This document shows positions 52,801 to 63,352 of a stretch of 64,000 nt of DNA, in pieces. The position numbers and the translations under genes are program-made. This DNA is from Prunella strophiata (taxonomy: Eukaryota; Chordata; Aves; Passeriformes; Prunellidae): contig JAZBQD010000019.1 of assembly GCA_036583965.1 (NCBI GenBank), forward strand, positions 3,153,006 to 3,217,005. The letters are read 5' to 3'. Numbering within the stretch: position 1 is the first letter of the stretch; the number at the start of each line of letters is the position of its first letter. Below the pieces are notes generated by a model. The model was not told the origin of the DNA, did no database searches, and was given only the letters and a program-made list of their open reading frames with translations.

Positions 52801-55800
52801 CCTCTTTTCCTCCTTTTCCCCCACAGCTGTGACAGCTCTTTAGACTGTCCCCTCACAGCATCCTCTACTGCTGCCCATTACAGCCAGGCTCCCTGAAAAC
52901 TCCTCTCTCAAATCCCATCCTAACCCTTTTAAAGTCCTGTTCCTTTCATGGGTAGAATGAAATAGGAGTCTAAGATCCTCAGAAAGAAATGGGTTCCCAT
53001 GTCCTTCTGAGATGAATTTTTTCCCTCCCAGTCACTTATGTCTGAATAGCAAGAGACAGATGAGCCAGAATCACCCAGGAACACAGGCAGTGTCTTCCAG
53101 CCCTCTCTCCACTCACTTCCTGAGCTTTACAGGGTCATGTTTTGAGGATTCCCCAAGATCTGAGGAGTGAACAGGTTAAATTAGGTTAAACCTCCATGAG
53201 CAGATGCAGAGTGCTCCAGGCCCTGCCCTTCAGAGGGTTGCTGAGCACACTGAGAACAGGCACATTTAGGCACAGACCTACTGGCCAGCTAAGCAGGAAA
53301 CCAACACTTCAGCTCAGCCTTCAAAGTGGAAAAGAGAATCTCTTCTATCAGACATCTGAAGTGCCCTAAATGTGAACCTCAAAGGCAGGAAAACCTTGAG
53401 AGCACTAAGTGCTCAGTTTTATCTTCCCTAGAAAAGAATATTCCCAAATTTACAACACACAATAGCTACCAATCAGAGTTCACTCACCAACTGGACTGGA
53501 GAAGATAAAGCACAATGGATAGGAAACTCTTCCATCTTCATGCTGGTACTTGTAACTATACACAATAAATGTTTTTTCTGAGGTTAAAGAAACTAAGAAA
53601 TCAATTATTTTAGTAGGATATAATCCTTAGTCATCAGAGCTTGATGAAGAAGTCAGTGTTGCATTTTAGATGATGTTTTAATTTGGCAATAATAACCTCA
53701 CTGTTTTGTTTTCACTTCCACATCTGACTTTCAGAACTGACCCTGCCTCAATGTGAGGGCTGTCTTTGTAGTAATGTTTCACATCAGAGCTAAAATCACC
53801 CTCTCATCACAAATATTCCTCTTCCAACTTTGTAAAAAGACTTCCCACACCCACCAGTGTGGTATTGGCTTAATGAAAGCCAAATTCTTTCTTTGCTGAC
53901 CAAGAACTTCATTGTTTCAGGTGTTCTGCTCAATTTGAACTGCAGTTTTAGCCAGGACTTCTGTTTTACAGCCTCCCACTGCACTGCAGGCATGAAAGAC
54001 AAGATTCAGAACAGCACAGGGAATGGTGCCAGCCAGCTCTTGAGGCTAACAGGGCAGGTATTTTCTTCACATGTAACTTAAGCACCCCTTTTATTTCACT
54101 AGTTAGAGTAATTTACTTGACCCTCTTTTGTTGTTTTACAAAACAGGGATTCCTCCCTGGATCACATGCCCACAGCAATCTCAGAATCAGTAACTGCAGC
54201 AAAACAACAACAGCCACATCCTGAGAAAGTACCAAAACAGATCCAGAGTTACACAGGCAGATTCCTATATTTAGAAGTAGCCCCTGACTGGTACATTTTA
54301 CTCACTTCTTTACATTACCAGCAGCGTGGCTTTGCTTTACTTCCCCAAACATTATATAGTCTTAAAGGAAATAAAATGTCAGGAAAGGCTTAAATGAGTC
54401 ATTGTTTCAGCAAGCAGTACAACAGTTCAGTGCAGCCTGAGAACTGATCTCTGGGTTATTTCACAAACAGAGGATCAGCAAGATCACACTACAGCAATTA
54501 TTGGCCTAAAAAGGTGAAGTGCAACATTTTGAACAGCTTCCAGGAGTGAGTAAGTCCAAATGGCAGCAGCACAGGAAGGATATCGAGGTTGTCTCTCAGG
54601 CAGCTCATCCTTTAGCTCATCAGGAGAAATACCCTGGTGACATTAAACACAAGCAATATTTGAGCAAGTACCTCACACTGGAAGGTTAAAGCAGGCTAAT
54701 GGACACTGAAACATCTGTAAGGCAGATGTTGATTACAGGTGAACTGATAAGGAGCACCCAAATTACTACAGCAGTTTAGGAAGATTTGTGTGCCAATAGA
54801 CTCCTATGACTAAACACAGAATTAATGTTAGCGTGAATAATCACCCCTATTTTAGGCATAATAAGTTGAGCAAACATTTCTGGCTTTAGTTGGCTATGCT
54901 GGCAGTGACCATGCTTTGCCAACCCTAGTGCTAAACACAAGTAAGCACACATCATAAAGTAAGTTAAAATCAGCTACATAAATCAAAAGTTTGAAAAATT
55001 TCTCCTTCAGCAAACAAAAAAGATTCCCCATAACATTTGAGTGTTACATTAACATCTACATTCTAGGGAACAAGAGCTCTGGTTAATGCTCAAATCCCTG
55101 GGAAGGATTTAATTTTGCCCTATGGACCGTTAAGAAACACCACACACTGGGCTGACCTTATTATGCCACCCATCAAATTTAGAGTCTGCAGGGGATTAGC
55201 AATCCTGCTTCTAATTGATGGCAGACCAGTTCAGAGACAAATGTGCAGATCTACGTGGAAACACAGCAGAAATCTCTTCAAAAAGCCAGCAGGTGCCAAA
55301 GATGCTTTTTACATCGTTAAAACAGCTTTAAAATAACTTTTTTTTTTTTTTTGGTGCAATTAATTAGTCAACTCAATTGCTTCTGCATAGTTTCACTATT
55401 AATGGTGCTGTGCTTTACATGCAGAGTGACCATGCATTTAAATAAGCTCATGACCCAAATTAGATTAAGAGTTTGATAACAATTTGAAACTAAGGCAGTA
55501 CCTTAGAGACAACAATACATTGCAGGCTGAAGATACTCTTATTTACAATTCATTTAACAAACCTCATGCTCCTCATCCAGCACCACCAACTGCTTATCCT
55601 TGTCGATTTTCACTATAAATCAAAATAAAACACAGATCAATGCTTTTTTCAATCGATTTATACAATGGATGCATGAAGCTTTTCAGCACTCAACAATTAT
55701 AGTCCTTGTGATTCTGTTTTTTCTTCAGTGTATCCCATGACTGCCCAAAATCATTTTACAAACAGTGGTAGACTCTGAGCCATAATTAAATATAAATACT

Positions 55801-58580
55801 CTGCTAAGAGCAGATGGAGACTTGAATCCTAAGAACAGCACAGTTTTATTGTTAAAATTACAGGCAGAATTGAAAGTGCTGCAGCTCAGAGAACAAACAG
55901 CCCCTGGCTCATGTTTACCTGATACAGCAGCAATCTTACACAGGGAAGAAAAGAGGAGAGAGGATTTTCTGATGATTTTTGTCAGGCACTTACTTATAAT
56001 GGCAGCATTGTTGGTCTCTTTGCGAAATCGGAATTTTCTCAGTTTCTCCACCAGGTCTTCAGCAACATCACAAACCACCAGAGATTCACTCTGCAAAAAG
56101 GAAATGGCAGAGAGGAGGGAGAGATAAATCCTTCCACAAAGTGAAACAGACAAAAAAATCCCTGTGTCACGCACATCTGTGCATAAATACTGAAGAGGGC
56201 CTGCATGCAGCTTGTCCAAAGCTTCAGAGCATCACATAAACCAAAAAAAACGTGGGTGAAAGCAAATTGGTTTTTTTAAAAAAAACCACATTAACAGAAT
56301 ATTTATCTGTTTTAACTTCCCTCTTCAAAGCCACAGTTAACTAGGAGTATTAACTACTCCTGAAGTGGGATTATTCTGAGCTCTTAGAATTAAAACTTTA
56401 CACTTCAGAAGTAGATTTTACACTTCTACACTTCAAAAGTAAATTTTACACTTCATTTTCCAAGCCCTGAAACAAGGGAGTCCCTTAGAGCGACAGCAAA
56501 TGGGATCAAGTAATTTAAGCATTTAACATGGTAAGAGCTACTATTAGTATTTAAGAACAACATTGTCCTTGTTTATTTTTACCCACAAAAATATTGAGAT
56601 TCACACACACAGAAAGAGTTTCAGACATTTTAACCCAAAACCATGCAGCTATTTCCCCCTGTGCACACCAAGCTCTCAGAGATGCTCAAGTAACATATTA
56701 GTCATCACACTGAAGATGAGGAAGGAAATTAATGTTTCACAAGCAGCCATGCAGGTTTATCTTCCCTTACACAAGCAATTTCTGAACTGCACCAAGCCAA
56801 CCACTGCCATTTCCTGAACAACATTTTATACACACAACCTCCATCACCAAGGGGTTCATGCCAGCTTGATAAAGAAGTTACTTAAAATCTGCAGCTTAAA
56901 CTGTACTTGTGAACTCCCAAGGCATCAAGAACTTTGTACCAAGTAACTGTATTTCAAGGTCTCCTTAAAAAAATTCCTCAGATAAAAAAATTGTGCAAGA
57001 TTACCAATCAAAAGCTCTAATAAAGAGCTCTTGCATTGAGATAAATCACTGCTTTTAAACCAGAATGTCACTATTTAAGCTCCCAGTTCTGTCTCCTCGT
57101 GTTCAACATTGTGAGATTTCCCCCAAAAACCCGACGGGTGGCTCTGCTTCCCCACTTCCAATACCCCACGTCTGTTGTTGCTCCTAAAAAGATTTCCACC
57201 TTGATCAAATTGTGGCACAAAGTTTCCTCTGGACAGCTGGAGAGGAAATCAGGCTCTGCTGTGACAGCAGAGCTCAGGCACTGCCTGCACAGTGTCCCTG
57301 AGTTTGCTTGTTTCTCCTAAATGTCAAAGATCGCCCTTGGCTCCTCTGATCAGCGAGTGGGTCCCTGTGACCCAAACAGGCTGAACTCGAGGTCTTTTCC
57401 AACCTAAGTTATTCTGGACTCTGTGAAATATCCCTAGTAACCACTCTCACTCATTGAGGAAGAAACACTAAAAAATATTTAAAAAAACAGAATTCAGGGC
57501 TGCATTTCATAGCTGAAGTTGTATTTCATATAAAATGTCACTTACACCCACTCTCACTAACCCAGGAGGTCTCAATTAAAAAAACCCAACAGGATTCAGG
57601 GCTGCATTTCAAAGCTGAGGTTATATTTTATATAAAATGCTCTTTTGTGAAGGAAGCTTTTCTCCCAATCCTCCGGGCTCACCAGCTTCTCCCAGCAGAC
57701 AAGCCATGCTCCTGCTCACACCTGTGCAGCCACACCAACACAAATCCCTGAGGGGTTCTGAAGGAAAACACTTGGTAACATCAGACTCAGACTGTTCATC
57801 GGGGCTAAGCCGGCTCACCAACGCTTGGCTTAACAAAAACCTTAGAAAGCCAAGGCAGGATTGCTGCACAGACACGGGCACACCTGCCAGCACCACCGAG
57901 GGGATGCTGCTGCTCCATCTGGACCCTCCTGTGCAGATCCCCTCGGAACACCCTCTCCCCTCACCATCAGACCGACAAGTAAACATGAATTTCCCAAAGT
58001 GCCTCAAGCACGACTCTCACTAGAGACACACAGCAAAACAGCCCCAGATTCGATCAAATTTGCTTTGCAACTGCTCCTTCCACAGGATGGTTCAGCTCCC
58101 CAAACCTTTACTAAAAGCAGCATGCATGACTCCTCCTTCTTCCACAACCATTACTTTACCCATTAACCAATATTAATGCAAAGTACCCCACAGCATTCAT
58201 CCACCAGTGCTTGTTTCTCTTGCTCTGTTCCAACCAGCAATCACAGCTCAAGTTCAAATTCACCACTCGGGTGAATGAGTTCAATGAGCAACAATCAGAC
58301 GTTCTTCGGTGAATTAGCTCGAAACATTACAAGACAGCCAACAACCAGGTGCGACCAAGCCATCAGTCGTTTCACAGACACATGATCAGTTCCTCAGAGG
58401 TCAGATCACGCGTTTTCCTGTTGATTATTCTATCATTTCCCTATCGAATCTTTCTGAATCAGCTAACTGTGCACCATCTCAGCGGGGTGAGCTAGCTCCC
58501 TCTCTGCAGGACCCCCGTCCACCCCCCAAGATCGCCCCGGGTCCCCCCTGAGGGAGCGGCGCGCGCTCCCCCCTCACCAT
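49804..58580 (-). CDS. GMFB: Glia maturation factor beta, split gene
   Basis: ADF-homology protein that binds Arp2/3 and promotes disassembly of branched actin; cytoplasmic, enriched in glia. Seven coding exons on the minus strand: 58580-58578 (the ATG only); 56090-55994; 55612-55563; 54633-54584; 53570-53488; 52273-52200; 49875-49804 (stop TAA). They sum to 429 bases, 142 residues, the same length as human GMFB. Readable blocks include [92 protein letters not shown] and the end [23 protein letters not shown] and the GFFH terminus separate it from the paralogue GMFG. All introns are GT-AG except the one between 54584 and 53570, which is AT-AC. The 50-base exons 3 and 4 are unusually small. 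Confidence 0.97.
50402..50562 (-). repeat. CR1 LINE tail
   Basis: Inverted CR1 in GMFB intron 6: 'cggcttgggttgcaaggagc', 'gggcagggacaccttccact', 'gccaggggcagccacagcat'. Confidence 0.9.
51418..51515 (+). repeat. CR1 LINE tail
   Basis: Short sense tail in GMFB intron 6: 'ggacagagcttggagcaacc', 'aggtcccttccaacccaagc', ending 'ttctgagattcatag'. Confidence 0.88.
53571..54583 (-). other. GMFB: U12-type AT-AC intron of GMFB
   Basis: The intron starts ATATCCTTCC right after ...CAACCTCG and ends ...CAGAAAAAAC right before ATTTATTGTG. Splicing at AT and AC restores CG+A (Arg) and an uninterrupted conserved protein; no GT-AG alternative does. The 5' site is an exact match to the U12 consensus ATATCCTT. 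TTCTTTAAC at 53591-53583, one base from TTCCTTAAC, lies 11-14 bases before the 3' end, where a U12 branch site belongs. Length 1013 bases. Confidence 0.93.
57365..57426 (+). repeat. Degenerate CR1-like tail
   Basis: 'gctgaactcgaggtcttttc' and 'caacctaagttattctgga' resemble an eroded CR1 3' end in GMFB intron 1. About 60 bases, so the call is tentative. Confidence 0.5.
57475..57640. repeat. Short direct repeat
   Basis: 'cagggctgcatttcatagct' at 57495-57514 recurs almost exactly as 'cagggctgcatttcaaagct' at 57597-57616. Each is followed by 'gaagttgtattt' or 'gaggttatatttt' and 'catataaaatg' or 'tatataaaatg'. This is a local tandem duplication of about 50 bases with a 102-base period, in GMFB intron 1. 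Confidence 0.75.
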
Positions 58581-58880
58581 CTTGGCGCGCGCACCGACCG
58601 CCGCCGCTCGCGCGCCGCCGCCGCCTCCTCCTCACTGGGTTGCGCCCCTCACCTCACCGCGCCTGCGCGGCGCAGGCCCCGCCCCCTCCCTCTCCCTCCG
58701 ACCAACCAACAGCGCTCCCCCGGGGTGGGCGGGGCGGGGTCACGCGCCTACGGGCAGCGGGGAGGGCCAAGGCCGCCGAGGGCGGGAAAACGCAGGATCA
58801 CGTGATCCCGCAGCGCCACGCCCCTCCCTGTTGCCATGGCAACTCGCGGGCTCGCCCTCAGGCGCCATTTCGCTCTGAGG
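58480..58880 (-). promoter_or_regulatory. GMFB: GMFB CpG island promoter
   Basis: CpG-dense block around GMFB exon 1. The start codon lies in AAGATGG (minus strand, 58576-58582), a YY1-type element overlapping the ATG. A near-perfect palindrome gcctgcgcggcgcaggc at about 58661-58677 resembles an NRF1-type site. A second AAATGGCGCC (minus strand) is at about 58862-58871. The island extends well upstream, which would suit a bidirectional promoter, but no plus-strand gene is seen next to it. Confidence 0.7.
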
Positions 58881-58899
58881 GGATCTGGGGGAAGCAGGA

Positions 58900-59434
58900 C
58901 GGGACGGGACGGGTTCGGCTTCACAGCTCTTAATGTGCCTTAAAAAGGGCAAAGACTGAAGGTTTAAACCCTGGAATTGAAGCATGAGATGAATCAGAAG
59001 TTGTGCTCGCTGTGCTTGTGTGTAGAAATGGAGTTTAATTCTGGAAGTCATGCAGGGACTCCAGCACACAAGGCACAAATAGGAGTAGCCAGAGCTCAAC
59101 ACACACCGCTTGTCCATAATGGGTCTTGGTATCAGGCTCTCCTGATGCTGGAGTGAATATTTGGCCTTTTCCATGCTGCTCACAAATTTAGCTGCTGTTA
59201 GAGCGGAGAAAAATGCACTTTCAGGGTTTCTATAGCAGATTTAAGAATATAATTGCTTTCCTCAGAATGAAAGTGCAGATGCAGCCTTCACATCTCAGAC
59301 CCAACTTCTAGTGAATTAGACTAATGATTTAAACACCAAATTTATTAGATAAAACTGCAGATTTTCACCAAAGGCTTCAGCAAACACCACAGAAATACGA
59401 GATTGCTGAGCAGCTATTGAAGCCTCACACAAAA
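58900..59434. other. Flank upstream of GMFB, nothing recognised
   Basis: Sequence between the GMFB CpG island and a CR1 cluster, with a small gacggg tandem repeat at about 58898-58914. No first exon of the expected neighbour CGRRF1 is recognisable. Confidence 0.5.
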
Positions 59435-59646
59435 TCACAGAATATCCTGAGGTGGAAGGGACCCACAGGAATCATCGAGCCCAACTTGTGACCCTGCACA
59501 GGAAAACCCCAAAAATCCCACAATGAGAGCATTGACCAAACGCTCATTGAGATCTGTCAGCCTTGGGGCCATGGCCATTCCCTCAGGAGCCTGTTCAGTG
59601 CCTGACCATCCTCTGGGGGAAGAACCTTTTCCTGATATCCCACCTA
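59435..59646 (-). repeat. CR1 LINE fragment, older subfamily
   Basis: Inverted copy: 'aaaatcacagaatatcctga', 'gggacccacaggaatcatcg', 'cgctcattgagatctgtcag', 'aaccttttcctgatatccca'. Its inner end is cut by a second CR1 at 59647. Confidence 0.75.
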
Positions 59647-59890
59647 ATCACAGAATCACAGTCTGGTTTGGGTTGGAACGCACCCCAAAGATTATCCAGT
59701 TCTTACCCCTCTGCTCTGGGCTGGAACACCTTCCACTAGGCCAAGATGCTCCAAATCCCACCTAACGTGGCCTTGAACACTTGCAGGGGATGGGGCAGCC
59801 ACAGCTTTTCAGGGCAGCCTGTGCCAGGGCCTCACAGCCCTCACAGCCCGCAATTCCTTGCCAATAGCCCATCTAACCCCCATTCCAGCG
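59647..59890 (-). repeat. CR1 LINE tail next to or inside another CR1
   Basis: Inverted CR1: 'tcacagaatcacagtctggt', 'ggccttgaacacttgcaggg', 'gccagggcctcacagccctc'. It begins exactly where the preceding CR1 breaks off. Confidence 0.88.
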
Positions 59891-60625
59891 CAAGAGGAAG
59901 CAAAAGACAGCCGTGTGCTGCCAGGAATGTGGCTGTGGGTCACCTCACAGCCACTGCCACTGCAGCTGTGACTGGCAGCTGCCACGGAGACACTGAGCTC
60001 TCCAGCCTCTGGCAGGGTGGCAAAGCTGAATTCTGCCCCGAGTGCCACAGTGGTGGCACTCCAAGAGCTCTCTGTGCAAGCACACAACAGCAACAGCCCT
60101 CCTGGTGCTCTACAGACTTGAAAGGGCACCTGGAGCCTGAGCACACTGCCAGGAGCCAGCACCTCTGCCAAGGGCCCAGGAATGACAAGGGCCAATTTCC
60201 TCCAGAGGTGGAAAGGCTGTGCCCAGCGAACAGGGCTGTGAGCCAGCAGGGCCAATGTATTATTTTCCGCCTCGAGCCAGATCTTTTAAGCTCTCGGCGA
60301 GTTATAATACACACCAGGATAGCCCAGCCAAGGGGACAGGGGACTGGAATCACAGCCTGGCTGCCCTGGGGCAGGTCCGACAGACAGGACGCAGAGCAGG
60401 CAGGAGTCCTCATCCTCTCTGTGCCCACTTGAATACAGGCACGTAAAGCACAGGGGGAATTGTGGCAGAGCAGGTCCCTCTCCTCTGGGTTTCACAGAGT
60501 TCTTGGAAGGGTTAGGATGCAGAAAAGGTAGTCTGGGATTGGAGAATGCAGAGGACATAGGGACAATAATCCTTCTCTGGCTTTATAAGCCTTTATCCAG
60601 TCCCCACAGCTGGTGGAGGGTAGTT
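59891..60625. other. Spacer before ITPRIPL1-like array
   Basis: GC-moderate sequence with long but unrecognised open frames on both strands. I see no match to a known protein and no splice context. It may be 5' flanking DNA of the ancestral ITPRIPL1-like copy. Confidence 0.4.
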
Positions 60626-61083
60626 GGTATGGATGTCACATTTCAGTGCGTGGAGCAGCGCTTTAATTACCTGGAGCAGAGGTGACTCAGCTGCTTCAGG
60701 AGCTGACGCAGCGCAGCCTGGGGCAGACTGCCAGGGCCTGGGGAGCCCAGCTCTAGGCGGACTTGTAGCAGTGGCACTTACGGACTGCTGCTGAAGCACT
60801 GCTGCTCTTGGGGTTGTAGTGTAGCCAGAGCAAAAGGAGCAGTGATGCACAGAGCAGTGAGCAGGTGGAGATCTCCAGCAGCACCTTGGAGGAGAAGGAG
60901 GAGATTGTTGTGATGCACCTCCTGAGCACCCCTGCCACGGTGGCTCAGGAGGGATTTCTGCTGGAGATCTTGGAGCACCTGCACCACTGCCTGCAGAAGA
61001 CAGACCTTGACCACTTTGTTGTGGGCAACAATAAGCTTTCTGTGGAGATCAGCTTGGGGCAGTCCCTTCTGGGCTGTAACTGA
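60626..61083 (+). pseudogene. ITPRIPL1-like pseudogene, copy A (N-terminal stalk joined to C-terminus)
   Basis: Decayed copy of an inositol 1,4,5-trisphosphate receptor-interacting protein-like gene, a family greatly expanded in birds. Reading across frames: MDVTFQCVEQRFNYLEQR (60629-60682), then after a one-base shift VTQLLQELTQRSLGQTARAW and, past stops, SSSTLEEKEE. This is the coiled-coil, membrane and acidic stalk layout of the family. It runs directly into MHLLSTPATVAQEGFLLEIL and LDHFVVGNNKL, the C-terminal domain. The central nucleotidyltransferase-like region is missing, so this is an internally deleted, frameshifted relic. It stops at about 61081. The family call rests on my memory of the family's motifs. 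Confidence 0.65.
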
Positions 61084-61230
61084 ACTGCTATTCCCGCCTT
61101 TGGGGCCGTGGTTCAGGTGCAGAGGAGCAGCCATGAGGCAGAGCAGCAGCCAGAAGAGCTCAAGAAGAGGCTTTGAGGCGCAAGTTGGAAATTAAGCATG
61201 GAAGGCTTTGCTTAAAGAGGAGCTTCAAGA
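61040..61230 (+). repeat. Array segment shared with 62070-62240
   Basis: 'ttggggcagtcccttctggg', 'gcctttggggccgtggttca' and 'gaggagcagccatgaggcag' recur with minor changes at 62081-62180. It connects copy A to copy B. Function unknown; part of the duplicated ITPRIPL1-like unit. Confidence 0.7.
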
Positions 61231-61280
61231 AGATGAAAGAAATGTGGAGGACAGCAAAAGTAATACAGAAGCAAATGGCC

Positions 61281-61770
61281 AGTGAAGTTTAAATCATCAA
61301 ATATAGAGTTTCAGTCTCTGACACGTGCTGAACACAGTGTCCTGAGACAGCGCTGTGGCAAAGACAGAGTTCTTCAGGCACGTGGCAGGGCAGGCCCAGC
61401 AGCACAGCTGGCACTGCCAATGCAGGAGCTCCTCACCCGCATCCTGGTGGGCGTAGGCTTTTCCACCTAGGCCTTAAAGATGGTTGTGATGCACCTCCTG
61501 AGCACCCCTGCCACGGTGGCTCAGGAGGGATTTCTGCTGGAGATCTTGGAGCAGCTGCACCGCTGCCTGCAGAAGACAGACCTTGACCACTTTGTTGTGG
61601 GCAACAAGAGGCTTCCTGTGGAGGTCGGCTTGCGGCCAGACTTTGGAGTGGTTGAACCACCAAGGCTTTTCTGGCACCTGCTGCATGATCCAGGTGCCCT
61701 CACTGAGGCCATCCATGATTACACTGGGCTGCCACATGGGTTCAAGCAACTCCTGTTCTGCAGCCCTTGA
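61281..61770 (+). pseudogene. ITPRIPL1-like pseudogene, copy B (C-terminal part)
   Basis: The C-terminal half of the family can be followed through a frameshift: AKTEFFRHVAGQAQQHSWHC (about 61358-61417), then ELLTRILVGVGFST, an in-frame TAG at 61468-61470, then KMVVMHLLSTPATVAQEGF, KTDLDHFVVGNKRLPVEVGL and PPRLFWHLLHDPGALTEAI, ending LKQ/FKQLLFCSP with TGA at about 61768. The order helix, HFxxGN, LP, LFxxLxxDP, A..EY agrees with what I recall of ITPRIP-family C-termini. The open frame from 61480 is 96 codons and could be translated, but it lacks every upstream domain. Confidence 0.7.
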
Positions 61771-61869
61771 AAGAGATGCTGAGGCACAGGGCTGGCTGAT
61801 GGCAGCTGAGCAGCCTGATGATAGTGTACATATGAACTCTATATAAATTACCTGCATCTGTGTTTAACC

Positions 61870-61980
61870 AGCTTCATTATATACAAAAAAAAGGTTTTAT
61901 ATATAAATATAAAATGTGTGTATATGTAAAACTTTGTGTTATATATATAATTTTGTCATATTAGGCAAAGATCATATATA
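61870..61980. repeat. TA-rich microsatellite
   Basis: Interrupted TATATA tracts with a short A run, just after copy B. They separate the first and second array units. Confidence 0.8.
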
Positions 61981-61989
61981 AAGACTGGA

Positions 61990-62240
61990 TGAGGTTGTGT
62001 GGCAGCAGCATGTGGAGGACCTGGAGCAGGGCACCCATGAGCCTTCTGACCCTGGCTGGGGAGCTCAGCTCACAGTTGCCTTGGGGCAGCCCCTTCTGGG
62101 CTGTTACTGAACTGCTGCTCCTGCCTTTGGGGCCGTGGTTCAGGTGCAGAAGAGCAGCCATGAGACAGAGAGCAGCCGCACAAAGAGCTGAAGCAAAGGC
62201 GAGAAGGCGTGGCATGGAAATCGAGTGGAGAAGGTTTCAC
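61990..62240 (+). pseudogene. ITPRIPL1-like array, copy D fragment
   Basis: Duplicate of the segment at 61040-61200 ('ttggggcagccccttctggg', 'gcctttggggccgtggttca', 'gaagagcagccatgagacag'), with different sequence upstream. Its end continues, once the two LTRs are removed, into copy C at 63353. No intact frame of the family. On the minus strand an ATG at about 62215 opens a hydrophobic frame (MPRLLAFASALCAAALCLMA), most likely fortuitous. Confidence 0.55.
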
Positions 62241-62746
62241 TGTACTGGTTTGAAAGTAAAAACTAGTGAGACACTCTAAGTCAGAAATACAATTTAATAG
62301 AAGACTAAAATAAAATACATGCAAAGGAAAGACAGAAGAGAAAAAAAAAAACAACAGAGTCAAAGTGTGACCTGATATCTTTCCCTCCTAGTTGGAGCGG
62401 TGATAACAGTCCCAAAATGAAATGGTCCCAAGCAGTGAGGCTGGCAGCCGGCAGTCCCGTGTCCTCTGCAGGCCGGAGAAAGGGGCTGCTTCTTCAGTCT
62501 CAAAACCCAAACTTTATCCCATGAAACTGCCTGGCCCTCCCCCTTGGGCAGAGCACCTCACAATGGACTATTGTAACTTCTATGAATTATGTGATAAGGC
62601 CTTGATGGGCCATTAACAGAGCCATTAACATGAGACAATCCCGCAGCAGGAGGTAAGAGATAAGGAGAACACTGCCTCCTCCCAGTTTTAATAGTACAAG
62701 GAGATGGTAATAAAATACATCTTGCATTGCAACCCAGGACATTCAC
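62236..62746 (-). mobile_element. Solo LTR 1 with 5 bp target duplication
   Basis: Element at 62241-62741. On the minus strand it begins TGTCCTGGGTTGCAATGC and ends CAAACCAGTACA, giving TG...CA termini. Direct repeats TTCAC flank it exactly at 62236-62240 and 62742-62746. A poly(A) signal ATTAAA lies near 62293-62298 (minus strand). At 501 bp it has no internal retroviral sequence, so it is a solo LTR left by recombination. A 5 bp duplication is usual for ERVL-type elements. Confidence 0.88.
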
Positions 62747-62754
62747 TTACAGTG

Positions 62755-63352
62755 TGTTGCAAGTCCTCTGTCTCTCTGAGTGCCACTCAGGGTCCCTGGC
62801 TCGCTCCGACTCAGCAGACAGCAGTGGGGCACTCACCAGTGCCCCGGGGCACGGATGGCAGCCAGGCTGTTTGCCCAGGAGCAGAGGAGAGTCAGGGGAC
62901 ACCAGTGAAGGAAGGGGGCTGACTCTCAGCAAGGGTTAATCCAAGGTTTTATTCAGGAGCTCACGGGAGCTCCTGCACCTCAGGGGCCTCATGCTCGGAG
63001 CACCAGGAGAGGTGCCAAGGTTACATTGAAAGGGAGGTGGACACCAAAAAGTAGATAACATTCACTGAGCAATAAAGAATCCCAAGGGATGTCCACTAAA
63101 ATATGGACATTTGGGATGGCAGATAGGGTAACACCTGAGGGGCTGAACCTTGGCCTCTGACTGATCACACAATGACTTGGACTGAACTTTCCAGAACTTG
63201 GGATGGGATGCTGAGTGATTGACAGAGAGCCAGGGCAGGGAGTTGGGATTGGTTTAGAGGTGGTTGGGGATACAATCTGGGAGAAACCATTTCGGTAAAA
63301 TAAGGCGATACAAAAACAAAACTATTACAAAATCTAGAAACACATTACAACA
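62755..63352 (-). mobile_element. Solo LTR 2
   Basis: On the minus strand it begins TGTTGTAATGTGTTTC and ends GAGGACTTGCAACA (TG...CA), about 598 bp. AATAAA lies at 62948-62953 (minus strand), followed by a U5-like stretch. The flanks ACAGTG (62749-62754) and GAAGTG (63353-63358) agree at 4 of 6 positions, compatible with an aged 6 bp duplication as made by ERVK-type elements. No internal region, so solo. Sequence unrelated to LTR 1. Confidence 0.75.

Noticed and set aside
59746..60432. 228-codon plus-strand open frame
   Set aside because: Begins in a CR1 tail and continues through unrecognised sequence; no domain, no splice context.
61474..61857. 127-codon minus-strand frame in array copy B, with a twin at 63612-63995
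   Set aside because: Antisense shadow of the ITPRIPL1-like C-terminal frame; the plus strand carries the recognisable motifs.
62130..62215. Signal-peptide-like minus-strand frame
   Set aside because: Hydrophobic by chance from GCT/CTG-rich antisense sequence; the matching segment of copy A does not keep the frame.
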